Position numbers and translations under genes: made by a program. 64,000 bases of DNA from Microbacterium commune. Lineage in GTDB: Bacteria; Actinomycetota; Actinomycetes; Actinomycetales; Microbacteriaceae. The notes beneath the pieces were generated by a model. The model was not told the DNA's origin. It made no database searches and saw only the letters and a list, made by a program, of their open reading frames with translations. Every line of letters begins with the position of its first letter. Within the stretch, counting starts at the first letter, position 1. The stretch covers positions 1,515,313 through 1,579,312 of the forward strand of contig NZ_JACSPX010000001.1 in NCBI RefSeq assembly GCF_014836945.1, given 5' to 3'. Shown here piece by piece: positions 52,810 to 62,644 of this stretch.

Positions 52810-53826
52810 GTGAGCGACGTGGATGCGATGGGCAGGCGGCCGGTCGGCGTCCGCGAGGTCGCGGCTCGTGCCGGTGTCTCCCGCCAGACGGTGTCGCGGG
52901 TGCTCAACGAGCATCCGGAGGTCGCCGCAGACACCCGCGAGCGCGTGCTCGCCGCGATGGCCGAGCTCGGCTATCGCGTCAACAATGCGGCCAGGGCACT
53001 CGGCACCCGGCGCTCGCGCACACTCGGCGTGCTGGCATCCGACGCGCTGCAGTACGGCCCGTCACGCAGCCTTGCGGCGATCGAGGCGAGGGCTCGCGGT
53101 GCCGGGTACTGGGTCAGTGCGGCCTTCGCGGATGCCGGTGACGCGGCCGCGGTGGTCGCCGCGGTGCAGCACCTCGTGTCGCAGGGCGTCGAGGGCATCG
53201 TCGTCGTCGCCCCGCACGCGCGGACGCTGGACGCGCTGGATGCCCTGCAGATCGGCGTGCCGATCGTCACGCTGCACGCCTCGGGGCGAGGCATGCGAGG
53301 GCTCTCGGTCGACCAGGCGGCCGGCGCGCGTCTCGCCGTCGCCGCACTCGCCGATGCGGGCCACACGCGCATCGCGCACCTGGCCGGTCCTGCGGACTGG
53401 CTCGAGGCCGAGTCGCGGGCCGAGGGCTACGCGCAGGAGCTCGCCGCCCGCGGAATGCCGGACGGGCCGGTGATCGTGGGGGACTGGTCCGCCGCCTCCG
53501 GGCGCGCGGCCGCAGCGGCGGTGCGCGATCTCGGCGTGACGGCCGTCTTCAGCGCGAACGACCAGATGGCCCTCGGCCTGATCACCGGCCTGCGAGAAGC
53601 CGGGCTCGACGTGCCGCGCGACGTGAGCGTGGTGGGCTTCGACGACGTGCCGGATGCAGAGCACTACTGGCCGCCGCTGACCACCGTGCGGCAGGACTTC
53701 GACGAACTCGCTCGTCGTGCGGTGGCCGCGGTGATCGGCGAGGCGGCCGCGCCGCGCGACCCCGTGCGGCCCGTGCTGTGCGCGAGAGCGTCGATCGCGC
53801 CCGTCCGGGCCGGGCGTCCGCACTGA
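52810..53826 (+). CDS. LacI-family regulator, probable regulator of the arabinose isomerase operon
   Basis: 338 residues from the GTG at 52810 (no Shine-Dalgarno, but well placed for a leaderless start); an ATG at 52828 is the alternative and would still leave the whole helix-turn-helix VGVREVAARAGVSRQTVSRVLNEHPEV. C-terminal effector domain with VVGFDDVPDAEHYWPPLTTVRQDF. Similar in layout to the 45113 regulator (both have SVVGFDDVP and LTTVRQDF). It lies just upstream of araD, with a perfect palindrome in between, so it likely controls the araD-kinase-araA operon. Confidence 0.9.
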   Translation: MSDVDAMGRRPVGVREVAARAGVSRQTVSRVLNEHPEVAADTRERVLAAMAELGYRVNNAARALGTRRSRTLGVLASDALQYGPSRSLAAIEARARGAGYWVSAAFADAGDAAAVVAAVQHLVSQGVEGIVVVAPHARTLDALDALQIGVPIVTLHASGRGMRGLSVDQAAGARLAVAALADAGHTRIAHLAGPADWLEAESRAEGYAQELAARGMPDGPVIVGDWSAASGRAAAAAVRDLGVTAVFSANDQMALGLITGLREAGLDVPRDVSVVGFDDVPDAEHYWPPLTTVRQDFDELARRAVAAVIGEAAAPRDPVRPVLCARASIAPVRAGRPH

Positions 53827-53883
53827 CCGTCGGGTGGCCTTCGGTGCTGTTGACCGAAGCGGCACGGCCGTGACAGACTTTCC

Positions 53884-53895
53884 GTGACCGGTCAC
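53884..53895 (+). promoter_or_regulatory. Palindrome GTGACCGGTCAC, candidate operator of the ara operon
   Basis: Perfect 12-bp palindrome with a central CG, 38 bases before the araD start. Differs from the GATGTTACCGGTAACATC site but shares the ACCGGT core, consistent with a related LacI protein. Confidence 0.55.
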
Positions 53896-53932
53896 AGTGG
53901 CCGGTACTCCCCGTCGACCCACCGAGGTACCC

Positions 53933-54649
53933 GTGAGCAACGAAGCCCCCTTCACCCCCGAGGTGAAAGCCGCCATCCAGCTGGTGCGCGCCGACGTCGC
54001 GCGACTGCATGCAGAACTCGTCCGCTACGGTCTCGTGGTGTGGACCGGCGGCAACGTCTCGGGCCGGGTGCCCGGTGCCGACCTGTTCGTGATCAAGCCG
54101 AGCGGCGTCTCGTACGACGACCTGGCCCCCGAGAACATGATCCTCTGCGACCTCGACGGCAACGTCATCCCCGGCAGCGAGGGCAGCGACCGGTCGCCGT
54201 CGAGCGACACCGCCGCGCACGCCTACGTGTACCGGAACATGCCCGAGGTGGGCGGTGTGGTGCACACGCACTCGACCTATGCCGTCGCCTGGGCCGCGCG
54301 CGGCGAGGAGATCCCCTGCGTGATCACGGCCATGGCCGACGAGTTCGGCGGTCCGATCCCGGTCGGCCCGTTCGCGATCATCGGCGACGACTCGATCGGC
54401 CGCGGCATCGTCGACACCCTCACCGGTCACCGCTCGCGCGCCGTGCTGATGCAGAACCACGGGCCGTTCACGATCGGTGTCGACGCGAAGGATGCCGTGA
54501 AGGCGGCCGTCATGGTCGAGGACGTGGCCCGCACGGTGCACCACGCACGCGAGGCGGGACCGCTGATCCCCATCCCGCAGGAGGCGATCGACGCCCTCTT
54601 CGACCGATACCAGAACGTGTACGGCCAGAACTCGGACGCACGTCGATGA
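53933..54649 (+). CDS. araD: L-Ribulose-5-phosphate 4-epimerase
   Basis: 238 residues, class II aldolase/epimerase fold; converts L-ribulose 5-phosphate to D-xylulose 5-phosphate. Zinc ligands in VVHTHSTYA and the NHG of MQNHGPFTIG; the substrate loop TGGNVSGR and KPSGVSYDDL are typical. GTG at 53933 chosen because GAGG lies 5-6 bases upstream; the further upstream frame runs through the operator. First gene of the ara operon; its ATGA overlaps the kinase gene. Confidence 0.93.
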   Translation: MSNEAPFTPEVKAAIQLVRADVARLHAELVRYGLVVWTGGNVSGRVPGADLFVIKPSGVSYDDLAPENMILCDLDGNVIPGSEGSDRSPSSDTAAHAYVYRNMPEVGGVVHTHSTYAVAWAARGEEIPCVITAMADEFGGPIPVGPFAIIGDDSIGRGIVDTLTGHRSRAVLMQNHGPFTIGVDAKDAVKAAVMVEDVARTVHHAREAGPLIPIPQEAIDALFDRYQNVYGQNSDARR

Positions 54650-56214
54650 GCGCCACGGCAGAGACCATCCGCTCCGGCCGCACGGCTCTGGGCATCGAGC
54701 TCGGATCGACGCGCATCAAGGCGTGCCTCATCGACGCCGACACCCACGAGGTGCTCGCCACCGGATTCCACGACTGGGAGAACAGGTTCGAGGACCGGCT
54801 GTGGACCTACTCGCTCGACGCCGTGTGGACGGGGCTGCAGGAGGCCTATGCGGGCCTCGTCGCCGACGCGCACGACCGCTACGGCATCCGGCCGGACACC
54901 TTCGGCGCGATCGGCGTCTCGGCCATGATGCACGGGTATCTGCCGTTCGACCGCTCCGGCGAGCTGCTCGTGCCGTTCCGCACGTGGCGCAACACGAACA
55001 CGGGCGTCGCGGCGCAGGAGCTGACCGACCTGCTCGGCGTGAACATCCCGCTGCGCTGGTCGATCGCCCACCTTCGCCAGGCGCAGCTCGACGCCGAGCC
55101 GCACGTCGGCGACGTGCGCTTCTTCACCACGCTCGCCGGATACGTGCACTGGCAGCTCACCGGCCGACGCGTGCTGGGCGTGGGCGATGCGTCGGGAATG
55201 TTCCCGATCGACTCGACCACGCGCGACTACGACCAGGCGCTCATCGAGCGCTACGACGCGCACACCGGCGGTGACCTGCGCGCGATGCTGCCCGAGGCGC
55301 TCGTGGCCGGTCATGAGGCCGGGTCGCTGACGGCCGCGGGCGCGGCTCTGCTCGATCCCACGGGGGTGCTGCAGCCTGGCATCCCGTTCTGCCCGCCGGA
55401 AGGCGACGCCGGCACGGGCATGGTCGCGACGAACGCCGTGTCGCCGCGCACGGGCAATGTGAGCGCCGGCACCTCCATCTTCGCGATGGTGGTTCTCGAG
55501 CGCCCGCTCGCCGAGGTGCACCACGAACTCGACCTGGTGACCACCCCGGCGGGCGACGCGGTCGCGATGGTGCACTGCAACAACGGCGCCAGCGAGCTGG
55601 CGGCCTGGGTGGGCATGTTCGCCCGGTTCGCCGAGGCATCCGGCATGCCTCGATCGGCGGACGCCGTCTTCGAGACGCTGTTCCGGGAGGCGCTCGACGG
55701 CGAACCCGACGCCGGGGGCCTGCTCGCGTACAACCATCTCGCCGGCGAGCCGATCGCCGGCACCGACGAAGGCCGGCCGCTGTTCGTGCGCACGCCCGAC
55801 AGCCGGTTCACGCTCGCCAACGTCATGCGCGCCCAGCTCTATGGCGTGTTCGGCACGCTCGCCCTCGGCATGCAGGTGCTCGCGGACGAGGGCGTGACGA
55901 TCGAGCGGATGTTCGCGCACGGCGGCATCTTCCGCACCGCCGGGGTCGCGCAGCGCTTCCTCGCCGGAGCGCTGAACGCGCCGGTCGCCGTCGGAGACAC
56001 CGCCTCCGAAGGCGGCGCCTGGGGCATCGCCGTGCTCGCGGCCTTCCTCACAGCCGACCGATCGCTGGCCGACCACCTCGCCGACCGGGTCTTCGCCGAC
56101 GCCGGCGTCCGCATCGCCGAGCCGCTGCCCGACGACGTCGCCGGGTACGCCGCGTACCTCGACCGCTACCGGGCCGGCCTCGCCGTCGAAGCCGCTGCGG
56201 TCGCCGCCCTCTGA
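54646..56214 (+). CDS. FGGY-family pentulose kinase, probable ribulokinase
   Basis: 522 residues. FGGY kinase with the N-terminal phosphate-binding GIELGSTRIKACLID and a C-terminal nucleotide-binding part (FAHGGIFRTAGVAQRF, TASEGGAWGIAV). Placed between araD and araA, so it should phosphorylate L-ribulose. However, the sequence is unlike the classic AraB signature and also unlike the XylB encoded at 58745, so it belongs to a separate FGGY branch. Coupled to araD through a 4-base overlap. Confidence 0.85.
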   Translation: MSATAETIRSGRTALGIELGSTRIKACLIDADTHEVLATGFHDWENRFEDRLWTYSLDAVWTGLQEAYAGLVADAHDRYGIRPDTFGAIGVSAMMHGYLPFDRSGELLVPFRTWRNTNTGVAAQELTDLLGVNIPLRWSIAHLRQAQLDAEPHVGDVRFFTTLAGYVHWQLTGRRVLGVGDASGMFPIDSTTRDYDQALIERYDAHTGGDLRAMLPEALVAGHEAGSLTAAGAALLDPTGVLQPGIPFCPPEGDAGTGMVATNAVSPRTGNVSAGTSIFAMVVLERPLAEVHHELDLVTTPAGDAVAMVHCNNGASELAAWVGMFARFAEASGMPRSADAVFETLFREALDGEPDAGGLLAYNHLAGEPIAGTDEGRPLFVRTPDSRFTLANVMRAQLYGVFGTLALGMQVLADEGVTIERMFAHGGIFRTAGVAQRFLAGALNAPVAVGDTASEGGAWGIAVLAAFLTADRSLADHLADRVFADAGVRIAEPLPDDVAGYAAYLDRYRAGLAVEAAAVAAL

Positions 56215-56265
56215 ACCCACGATCAGCCTGAACCGCCCGACCGGGCCGACACGCAAGGAACTCCC

Positions 56266-57789
56266 ATGACCCGCACCCCGCTCACCACCACCCTCGACGA
56301 GTACGAGGTCTGGTTCCTGACCGGCAGCCAGCACCTCTACGGCCCCGAGACACTCGCGCAGGTCGCCGAGCAGTCGCAGCAGATCGCCCGCACGCTCGAC
56401 GAGTCCGCCGAGGTGCCCGTGAAGCTCGTCTGGAAGCCGGTGCTCACCGACTCGGCGTCGATCCGCCGCATCGCGCTCGAAGCCAACGCCGATGACCGGG
56501 TGATCGGCCTGGTGGCCTGGATGCACACGTTCAGCCCCGCCAAGATGTGGATCGCCGGTCTCGACGCGCTGCAGAAGCCGCTCGCGCACCTGCACACGCA
56601 GGCGAACGTCGAGCTGCCGTGGGCCGATATCGACTTCGACTTCATGAACCTCAACCAGGCCGCGCACGGCGACCGCGAGTTCGGGTACATCCAGACCCGC
56701 CTGGGCGTGCCGCGCAAGACGATCGTCGGGCACGCCTCCGACCCGCGCCTGCGTCAGGAGCTCGCGACCTGGCAGCGTGCGGCCGCCGGTCTCGCCGCCG
56801 CCCGCTCGCTGAAGCTCGCCCGGTTCGGCGACAACATGCGCTTCGTCGCCGTCACCGAGGGCGACAAGACCGAGGCCGAGCTGCGCTTCGGTGTGCAGGT
56901 GAACACGTGGGGCGTGAACGACCTGGCGGACGCCGTGGCCGCCGCCTCGCCGAGCGACGTCGACGCCCTGGTCGCGGAGTACGAGGAGCTGTACGAAGTC
57001 GCGCCCGAGCTGCGTCGCGGCGGCGAGCGTCACCAGTCGCTGCGCGACGGGGCCGCCATCGAGATCGGGCTGCGCTCGTTCCTCGAGGAGGGCGGCTTCG
57101 GCGCCTTCACCACCTCGTTCGAAGACCTCGGCGAGCTGAAGCAGCTGCCCGGCCTCGCCGTGCAGCGCCTGATGGCCGAGGGCTACGGGTTCGGCGCCGA
57201 GGGCGACTGGAAGACCGCGATCCTCGTGCGCGTGGCGAACGTGATGGGCGCCGGTCTGCCCGGCGGTGCCAGCCTCATGGAGGACTACACCTACGACATG
57301 ACGCCCGGAGACGAGCTGATCCTCGGCGCGCACATGCTCGAGGTCTCGCCCTCGCTGACCACCGCGAAGCCGACGCTCGAGATCCACCCGCTCGGGATCG
57401 GCGGTAAGGACGACCCGGTGCGCCTGGTCTTCACGGCCGACCCCGGCCCCGCCGTGGTCGTCGCGCTGAGCGACATGCGCGACCGCTTCCGTCTCACCGC
57501 GAACGTCGTCGAGAACGTCGAGCCGCGCGCCGCCCTGCCGAACCTCCCGGTGGGACGCGCGGTGTGGAAGCCGGCACCGGACTTCACCACCAGTGCCGCC
57601 GCCTGGCTGACCGCCGGTGCCGCGCACCACACGGTCATGTCGACCGCGGTCGGCATCGAGGCGTTCCGCGACTTCGCCGAGATGGCCGAGGTCGAGCTGC
57701 TCGTCATCGACGAGTCGACCACGCTGCCCGCATTCCAGAACCAGGTGCGCTGGAACGCGGCGTACCACCGCCTGGCGCAGGGCCTGTGA
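56266..57789 (+). CDS. araA: L-Arabinose isomerase
   Basis: 507 residues, normal for AraA. Converts L-arabinose to L-ribulose (Mn2+-dependent, cytosolic). Family stretches [17 protein letters not shown] at the N-terminus, [12 protein letters not shown], and [31 protein letters not shown] are essentially diagnostic. Ribosome site AAGGAA. Follows the kinase after 51 bases; its stop overlaps the next start by one base. Confidence 0.97.
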   Translation: MTRTPLTTTLDEYEVWFLTGSQHLYGPETLAQVAEQSQQIARTLDESAEVPVKLVWKPVLTDSASIRRIALEANADDRVIGLVAWMHTFSPAKMWIAGLDALQKPLAHLHTQANVELPWADIDFDFMNLNQAAHGDREFGYIQTRLGVPRKTIVGHASDPRLRQELATWQRAAAGLAAARSLKLARFGDNMRFVAVTEGDKTEAELRFGVQVNTWGVNDLADAVAAASPSDVDALVAEYEELYEVAPELRRGGERHQSLRDGAAIEIGLRSFLEEGGFGAFTTSFEDLGELKQLPGLAVQRLMAEGYGFGAEGDWKTAILVRVANVMGAGLPGGASLMEDYTYDMTPGDELILGAHMLEVSPSLTTAKPTLEIHPLGIGGKDDPVRLVFTADPGPAVVVALSDMRDRFRLTANVVENVEPRAALPNLPVGRAVWKPAPDFTTSAAAWLTAGAAHHTVMSTAVGIEAFRDFAEMAEVELLVIDESTTLPAFQNQVRWNAAYHRLAQGL

Positions 57790-58712
57790 TGCTGCCGGCA
57801 TCCGGCCGTCAGCTCGCGATCGCCGGCCACGGCTACGAGGCGACGATCGCGAGCGTCGGCGCCACCCTGCGCACGCTCACGCACGAAGGACGCGACCTCG
57901 TCGTGCCGTTCGACGCCGACCAGGTGCGACCGAACTACCGCGGCGCGACGCTGGCACCGTGGCCGAACCGGGTCGTCGACGGCCGGTACTCGTTCGCCGG
58001 CGCACCGCACCAGCTGTCGCTCACCGAGCCGTCTCGCGGGCACGCCCTGCACGGTCTGGCGGCCTGGCTGGAGTTCGCCGATCAGGTCGTCGAACCCGAC
58101 CGGGTCGTGCTGACCGCGGTGATCGAGCCGCAGCTCGGCTACCCGTTCCGTGTGCAGGTCGACGTGGAGTACCGCGTCGCCGCAGACGGGCTCACCCAGG
58201 TCGTCACCGGGCGCAACCTCGGGGCGGATGCCGCACCCTGGGGCACCGGACCGCACCCGTACCTGGTCGCCGATCGGTCGTCGCGGTCTGCCGTCGATTC
58301 GTGGACGCTGGCGCTGCCGGCATCCGAGGTGCTCACCGTGACCGACGACCGACTGAACCCGATCGCCGTCGAGTCGGTCGATCGGCATCCGCAGTGGGAC
58401 TTCCGCACGCCGCGCACGATCGGCGACACGTTCATCGATCACGCCTTCACCGGCCTGCGCCGCGCAGACGGGCTGACCGCAGTCGAGCTGCGCTCACCCG
58501 ACGGCGGCGGCACGGCCATGGTCTGGGACGACGCGTGCCCCTGGGTGCAGATCCACACCGCCGACACCCCCGCCGACGAGACGACGCATCGGATCGGCCT
58601 GGCGGTCGAGCCGATGACGTGCGCGCCCGACGCCTTCAACTCCGGCGCCGGCCTCGTGGTGATCGCCCCGGGCGACGAGCACACGGCCTCCTGGACGATC
58701 CGCGCCCTCTGA
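57789..58712 (+). CDS. Aldose 1-epimerase family protein
   Basis: 307 residues, galactose mutarotase-like beta-sandwich. Key residues: Arg in LAPWPNRVVDGRYSF, His in GHALHGLA, the WGTGPHPYL motif with catalytic His, and Glu near LAVEPMTC. Interconverts anomers of the imported sugar, presumably arabinose. Start ATG 57789 overlaps the araA stop (TGATG). Last gene of the ara operon, convergent with xylB. Confidence 0.92.
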   Translation: MLPASGRQLAIAGHGYEATIASVGATLRTLTHEGRDLVVPFDADQVRPNYRGATLAPWPNRVVDGRYSFAGAPHQLSLTEPSRGHALHGLAAWLEFADQVVEPDRVVLTAVIEPQLGYPFRVQVDVEYRVAADGLTQVVTGRNLGADAAPWGTGPHPYLVADRSSRSAVDSWTLALPASEVLTVTDDRLNPIAVESVDRHPQWDFRTPRTIGDTFIDHAFTGLRRADGLTAVELRSPDGGGTAMVWDDACPWVQIHTADTPADETTHRIGLAVEPMTCAPDAFNSGAGLVVIAPGDEHTASWTIRAL

Positions 58713-58744
58713 CCGTTCGGCCGACGCCAGCGGGGGAGCGGTGG

Positions 58745-60160
58745 TCAGGGAAGCCGCGCGATGTATTGCTCCCGGATGCCGGGCACCGGCGTCTGGGACA
58801 CGGCATCCGCCTCGCCCGCGCCCCACGCCGGGCGCTCGCCGGTCAGAGCCCACGCGGCCTGAGCGGCCGCGCCGAGCGCCACGTACTCCTGCGGGGCGGG
58901 AACGACGACGGGAAGATCGAAGACCTGCGCGGCGATCGTCTGCACGGCGCGGCTCTGCGCCGCACCGCCGATCAGCAGGATGCGGGTGGGCGAGACGCCC
59001 TGCGCGCGGATGGCGTCCAGCCCGTGCGCCAGGCCGCAGAGCACGCCCTCGATCGCCGCGCGGGCCAGGTTCTCCCGCGTGGTGCTCGCCAGAGTCATGC
59101 CGAACAGGCTGGCGGTCGCATCGGGCAGGTTCGGCGTGCGCTCACCCTCGAACCAGGGCTGCAGCACGAGGCCGCCGGCGCCGGGGTCGGCGTTCAGGGC
59201 GAGCTCGCTGAACGTGGCGTGGTCCACGCCGAGCAGGGCGGCCGTGGCATCCATCACCCGGGCCGCGTTCAGCGTCGCGATCAGCGGCAGCCACCCGCCC
59301 GCCGCGTCGGCGAACCCGGCCACGGTTCCGCTCGCGTCGTGGGCCGGGGTGTCGGTCACCGCGAACACGGTGCCCGAGGTGCCGATCGACACGACCGCGT
59401 CGCCGCTGCGGGCGCCGAGCCCCAGCGCGGCTGCGGCGTTGTCGCCCGCCCCCGGAGCGACGGTCGCGCCGTCCTTCGCGGTGACGTGCTCCGTCGGGCC
59501 GAGCACCCGGGGGAGCACGATGGCGGAGGCATCACGTCGCAGCGCGAGCGACAGGATCTCGCGATCGTAGCCCGCGGCGCCCCAGTAGCCGGTGCCGCTG
59601 GCATCCGATCGGTCGGTCACCAGCTCGTCGAGCCGTGGGTCCTCCGGGCCGAAGCCGCGCAGCCGCCAGGTGAGCCAGTCGTGGGGCAGCGCGACCGCGG
59701 CGACGCGGGCGGCGTTGTCGGGCTCGTGGTCGGCGAGCCAGCGCAGCTTGGTGACGGTGAAGGATGCCACCGGCACGACGCCGGTGCGGGTGCTGAACTG
59801 CTCGGCGCCCAGCTCGGCCACGAGGTCGGCCGCGGCGCCGGCCGACCTCGTGTCGTTCCACAGCAGGGCGGGGCGGATGACCCGACCGGCGCTGTCGAGC
59901 GCGACCATTCCGTGCTGCTGGCCGCCGACAGACCACGCGGCGATGTCGCCGAGCGCGCCGGACGCGAGGCCGGACCCCGTGCCGTGTTCGCCGGCGTCTG
60001 CGAGGGCCCGCTGCAGGGCATCCCACCACGCCTCGGGATCGACCTCGGTGCCGTCGGGGTGGGACGCGCGGCCGGTGCGCAGCACGGCGCCCGTCACGGC
60101 ATCCCGCACCACGACCTTGCAGGACTGGGTCGACGAGTCGACCCCCAACACGAGTGCCAT
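58745..60160 (-). CDS. xylB: Xylulokinase
   Basis: 471 residues, FGGY kinase. Phosphorylates D-xylulose. N-terminal [15 protein letters not shown], substrate motif [23 protein letters not shown] and the C-terminal [20 protein letters not shown] are typical XylB features. ATG at 60158-60160 preferred over a GTG one codon upstream because of AAGGA spacing. Downstream of xylA on the same strand, 46 bases apart. D-Xylulose 5-phosphate is also the product of the arabinose route encoded next door. Confidence 0.95.
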   Translation of the reverse strand: MALVLGVDSSTQSCKVVVRDAVTGAVLRTGRASHPDGTEVDPEAWWDALQRALADAGEHGTGSGLASGALGDIAAWSVGGQQHGMVALDSAGRVIRPALLWNDTRSAGAAADLVAELGAEQFSTRTGVVPVASFTVTKLRWLADHEPDNAARVAAVALPHDWLTWRLRGFGPEDPRLDELVTDRSDASGTGYWGAAGYDREILSLALRRDASAIVLPRVLGPTEHVTAKDGATVAPGAGDNAAAALGLGARSGDAVVSIGTSGTVFAVTDTPAHDASGTVAGFADAAGGWLPLIATLNAARVMDATAALLGVDHATFSELALNADPGAGGLVLQPWFEGERTPNLPDATASLFGMTLASTTRENLARAAIEGVLCGLAHGLDAIRAQGVSPTRILLIGGAAQSRAVQTIAAQVFDLPVVVPAPQEYVALGAAAQAAWALTGERPAWGAGEADAVSQTPVPGIREQYIARLP

Positions 60161-60206
60161 CACGGCATCCTTCCGTCAGATCCCTCGGCGCGGGGGAGGA
60201 GTCGGC

Positions 60207-61397
60207 TCAGCGGGCGCCCATCAGGTGCTCGGTGGCCAGCTGCTGCAGGCGCACGAACCCGAAGCCGTGACCGCCCAGGTACGCCGCCGAGTCGAAGTCC
60301 TCGAACGCGCTGCGGTCGGCGAGCAGGTCGTCGTACGACTCGCCCTCACCGAGGGTGGGCTGCGCGAGCTCGGCGACCTTCGCCGCGGCCAGTGCCTCCT
60401 GCACCTCGGGGTCGGCGCGGAAGGCCGCGGCGCGCTCCTTGAGCAGCAGGTACATGCGCATGTTGGCGGCGGCCGAGTCCCAGACGCCGGTCTCGTCCTC
60501 GGTGCGGCTGGGCTTGTAGTCGAAGTGGCGCGGGCCGTCGTATGCCGCGCCGCCGTTCGGGCCCCCGTGCTCGAGGAGGTCGACCAGCGAGAACGCGTTG
60601 TTCAGGTCGCCGTGCCCGAACACGAGGTCCTGGTCGTACTTGATGCCGCGCTGGCCGTTCAGGTCGATGTGGAACAGCTTGCCGTGGTACAGCGCCTGCG
60701 CGATGCCGGCGGTGAAGTTCAGGCCCGCCATCTGCTCGTGGCCGACCTCGGGGTTCAGGCCCACCAGCTCGGGGCGCTCGAGCGAGTCGATGAAGGCGAT
60801 CGCGTGGCCGAGCGTGGGCAGCAGGATGTCGCCGCGGGGCTCGTTGGGCTTCGGCTCGATCGCGAAGCGGATGTCGTAGCCCTTGTCGGTGACGTAGTCG
60901 CCGAGCAGGTTGACCGCCTCGCGGTAGCGCTCGAGCGCGGCCTGGATGTCCTTCGCGGAGTCGTACTCGGCGCCCTCGCGGCCGCCCCACATGACGAAGG
61001 TCGATGCCCCCAGCTCGGCGGCGAGATCGATGTTGCGCAGCACCTTGCGCAGGGCGAAGCGACGCACCTGACGGTCGTTGGAGGTGAACCCGCCGTCCTT
61101 GAACACGGGGGCGCTGAACAGGTTGGTGGTGACCATCGGCACGATGAGGCCGGTCGCGTCCAGCGCGCCCTTCAGCCGGTCGATCTGCTTCTGCCGCTCG
61201 GCGTCGGTCGATCCGAAGGCGAACAGGTCGTCGTCGTGGAAGGTGAGGCCGTACGCGCCGAGCTCGTCGAGCTTCTCGACCGCGTGCACGACGTCGAGGG
61301 CCGGTCGGGTCGGGCCGCCGAAGGGGTCGGTGCCGTTGTAGCCGATGGTCCAGAGCCCGAACGAGAATCGGTCGGCCTTGGTGGGGGTGAGAGACAT
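60207..61397 (-). CDS. xylA: D-Xylose isomerase
   Basis: 396 residues, group I (short, actinobacterial) xylose isomerase. Catalytic/metal-site stretches are in place: [13 protein letters not shown] (His near residue 54), [43 protein letters not shown] and [24 protein letters not shown]. Interconverts xylose and xylulose. Upstream on the minus strand is an AT-richer stretch with a CTACAACATTT element (61424-61434) that may be part of its control region. Followed by xylB. Confidence 0.97.
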   Translation of the reverse strand: MSLTPTKADRFSFGLWTIGYNGTDPFGGPTRPALDVVHAVEKLDELGAYGLTFHDDDLFAFGSTDAERQKQIDRLKGALDATGLIVPMVTTNLFSAPVFKDGGFTSNDRQVRRFALRKVLRNIDLAAELGASTFVMWGGREGAEYDSAKDIQAALERYREAVNLLGDYVTDKGYDIRFAIEPKPNEPRGDILLPTLGHAIAFIDSLERPELVGLNPEVGHEQMAGLNFTAGIAQALYHGKLFHIDLNGQRGIKYDQDLVFGHGDLNNAFSLVDLLEHGGPNGGAAYDGPRHFDYKPSRTEDETGVWDSAAANMRMYLLLKERAAAFRADPEVQEALAAAKVAELAQPTLGEGESYDDLLADRSAFEDFDSAAYLGGHGFGFVRLQQLATEHLMGAR

Positions 61398-61507
61398 GTG
61401 ATCCGCCTTCAGCGACGTCGGTGAAATGTTGTAGAGGCGAACATATCAACGGGATGCCGAAGATGCAACGCCGGGATGCGCCGGCGCCCGGCGCCGGCGG
61501 GTGGCGC

Positions 61508-62506
61508 TCAGCGTGCGAGCGGGGCGGTGGACGCGCGCACGACGAGCTCGGCGGGCAGCCGCACGTCCTCCTGCGAGCCCTCATCGAGCATGGCGAGCAG
61601 CACGCGCACGGCGATCATCCCCATCTCGTGCAGGGGCTGGCGCACCGTGGTGAGCTGCGGGTCGTGCGAGGCGGCCTCGGGCACGTCGTCGAAGCCGACC
61701 ACCGACAGGTCCTGAGGCACGTGCACCCCGCGCTCCGCGGCGACGCGCATCATCTCGATCGCCGACAGGTCGTTCGCGGCGAAGACCGCGGTGGGGCGAT
61801 CGGCGAGGTCGAGCAGCCGATGCGCGCCGGCGGTGGAGTCGGCGGCGCGGTATCCGCCGTCGACGACCAGGGCGGGGTCGAAGGGGATGCCCGACTCGGC
61901 CAGCGCCCGACGGTAGCCGGCCTCGCGCTGCAGGGCGGACTCGAGATCGGTGCGACCGCGCAGGTGTCCGATGCGCCGGTGGCCGAGGCCGATCAGGTGC
62001 GCCACGGCCGCGTGCGCGCCGTCGTGGTTGTGCACGCTCACGGTCGAGGTGCCCTGCGGGCCGGCGTGCGGGTCGACGGCCACGATCGGCACGGTGGCGT
62101 GCGCCGGGGTCGTGGTGGGGGTGACGATGATGGCGCCGTCGATGAGCGTTCCCCCGAGGCGGGACAGAGATCGGCGCTCCCACCCCGCGTGCTCGCCGGC
62201 GGACACGCTGCCCGCGTACGCCAGGACGTCGTACTGCGTGTTCTGCAGTGCCGCCGAGACGCCCTGCAGCAGCTGCACGGCGAACGGCTCGAACTCGGCG
62301 ACGAGCACTCCGATCACGTTCGTCTGCCGGCGACGCATCGACGTCGCCACCAGCGAGCTCGCGTAACCCAGCTCCTCGACCACGCTCATCACATGGGAGA
62401 GCGTGGCGGGCGCGACGCCGTGGCGGCCGTTGATCGCTTTCGAGACCGTCGCGACCGACACGCCGGCGGCCTTGGCGACATCGTGGATGGTGGGGCGGGC
62501 GGCCAT
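61508..62506 (-). CDS. LacI-family regulator of the xylose unit
   Basis: 332 residues from the ATG at 62504-62506. Helix-turn-helix RPTIHDVAKAAGVSVATVSKAINGRHGV and an effector domain with SVVGFDDVPEAASHDPQLTTVRQP. A TAGGCT -10 (minus, 62518-62513) ends 7 bases before the ATG, so the message may be leaderless; a GTG two codons upstream is the alternative. Divergent from the binding-protein gene, with a palindromic operator between them covering its -35 region. About 110 bases upstream of xylA on the same strand. Confidence 0.92.
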   Translation of the reverse strand: MAARPTIHDVAKAAGVSVATVSKAINGRHGVAPATLSHVMSVVEELGYASSLVATSMRRRQTNVIGVLVAEFEPFAVQLLQGVSAALQNTQYDVLAYAGSVSAGEHAGWERRSLSRLGGTLIDGAIIVTPTTTPAHATVPIVAVDPHAGPQGTSTVSVHNHDGAHAAVAHLIGLGHRRIGHLRGRTDLESALQREAGYRRALAESGIPFDPALVVDGGYRAADSTAGAHRLLDLADRPTAVFAANDLSAIEMMRVAAERGVHVPQDLSVVGFDDVPEAASHDPQLTTVRQPLHEMGMIAVRVLLAMLDEGSQEDVRLPAELVVRASTAPLAR

Positions 62507-62529
62507 GGGCACAGCCTAGTGAGCGAAAA

Positions 62530-62543
62530 CGTTATCGATAACG
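62530..62543. promoter_or_regulatory. LacI operator CGTTATCGATAACG in the divergent xyl promoter region
   Basis: Perfect 14-bp palindrome with a central CG. On the minus strand it spans the position of a -35 (TTATCG, 17 bases from TAGGCT). On the plus strand a TTGACA (62545-62550) begins one base after it, although no good -10 follows at 16-18 bases. Confidence 0.75.
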
Positions 62544-62644
62544 ATTGACATGATGCAGAGCAGGTGTCAGAGTGGTGCCGACGAGATTGGGTGTCGTTGG
62601 CAACAAATACCGCGCCCAGCCACTCAACGATGAGGAGACACAGC

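Noticed and set aside
54427-57801. A 3.4-kb open frame on the minus strand across araD, the kinase and araA
   Set aside because: It is a shadow of three clear plus-strand enzymes in high-GC DNA; its translation is rich in Arg, Gly and His with no recognisable domain.
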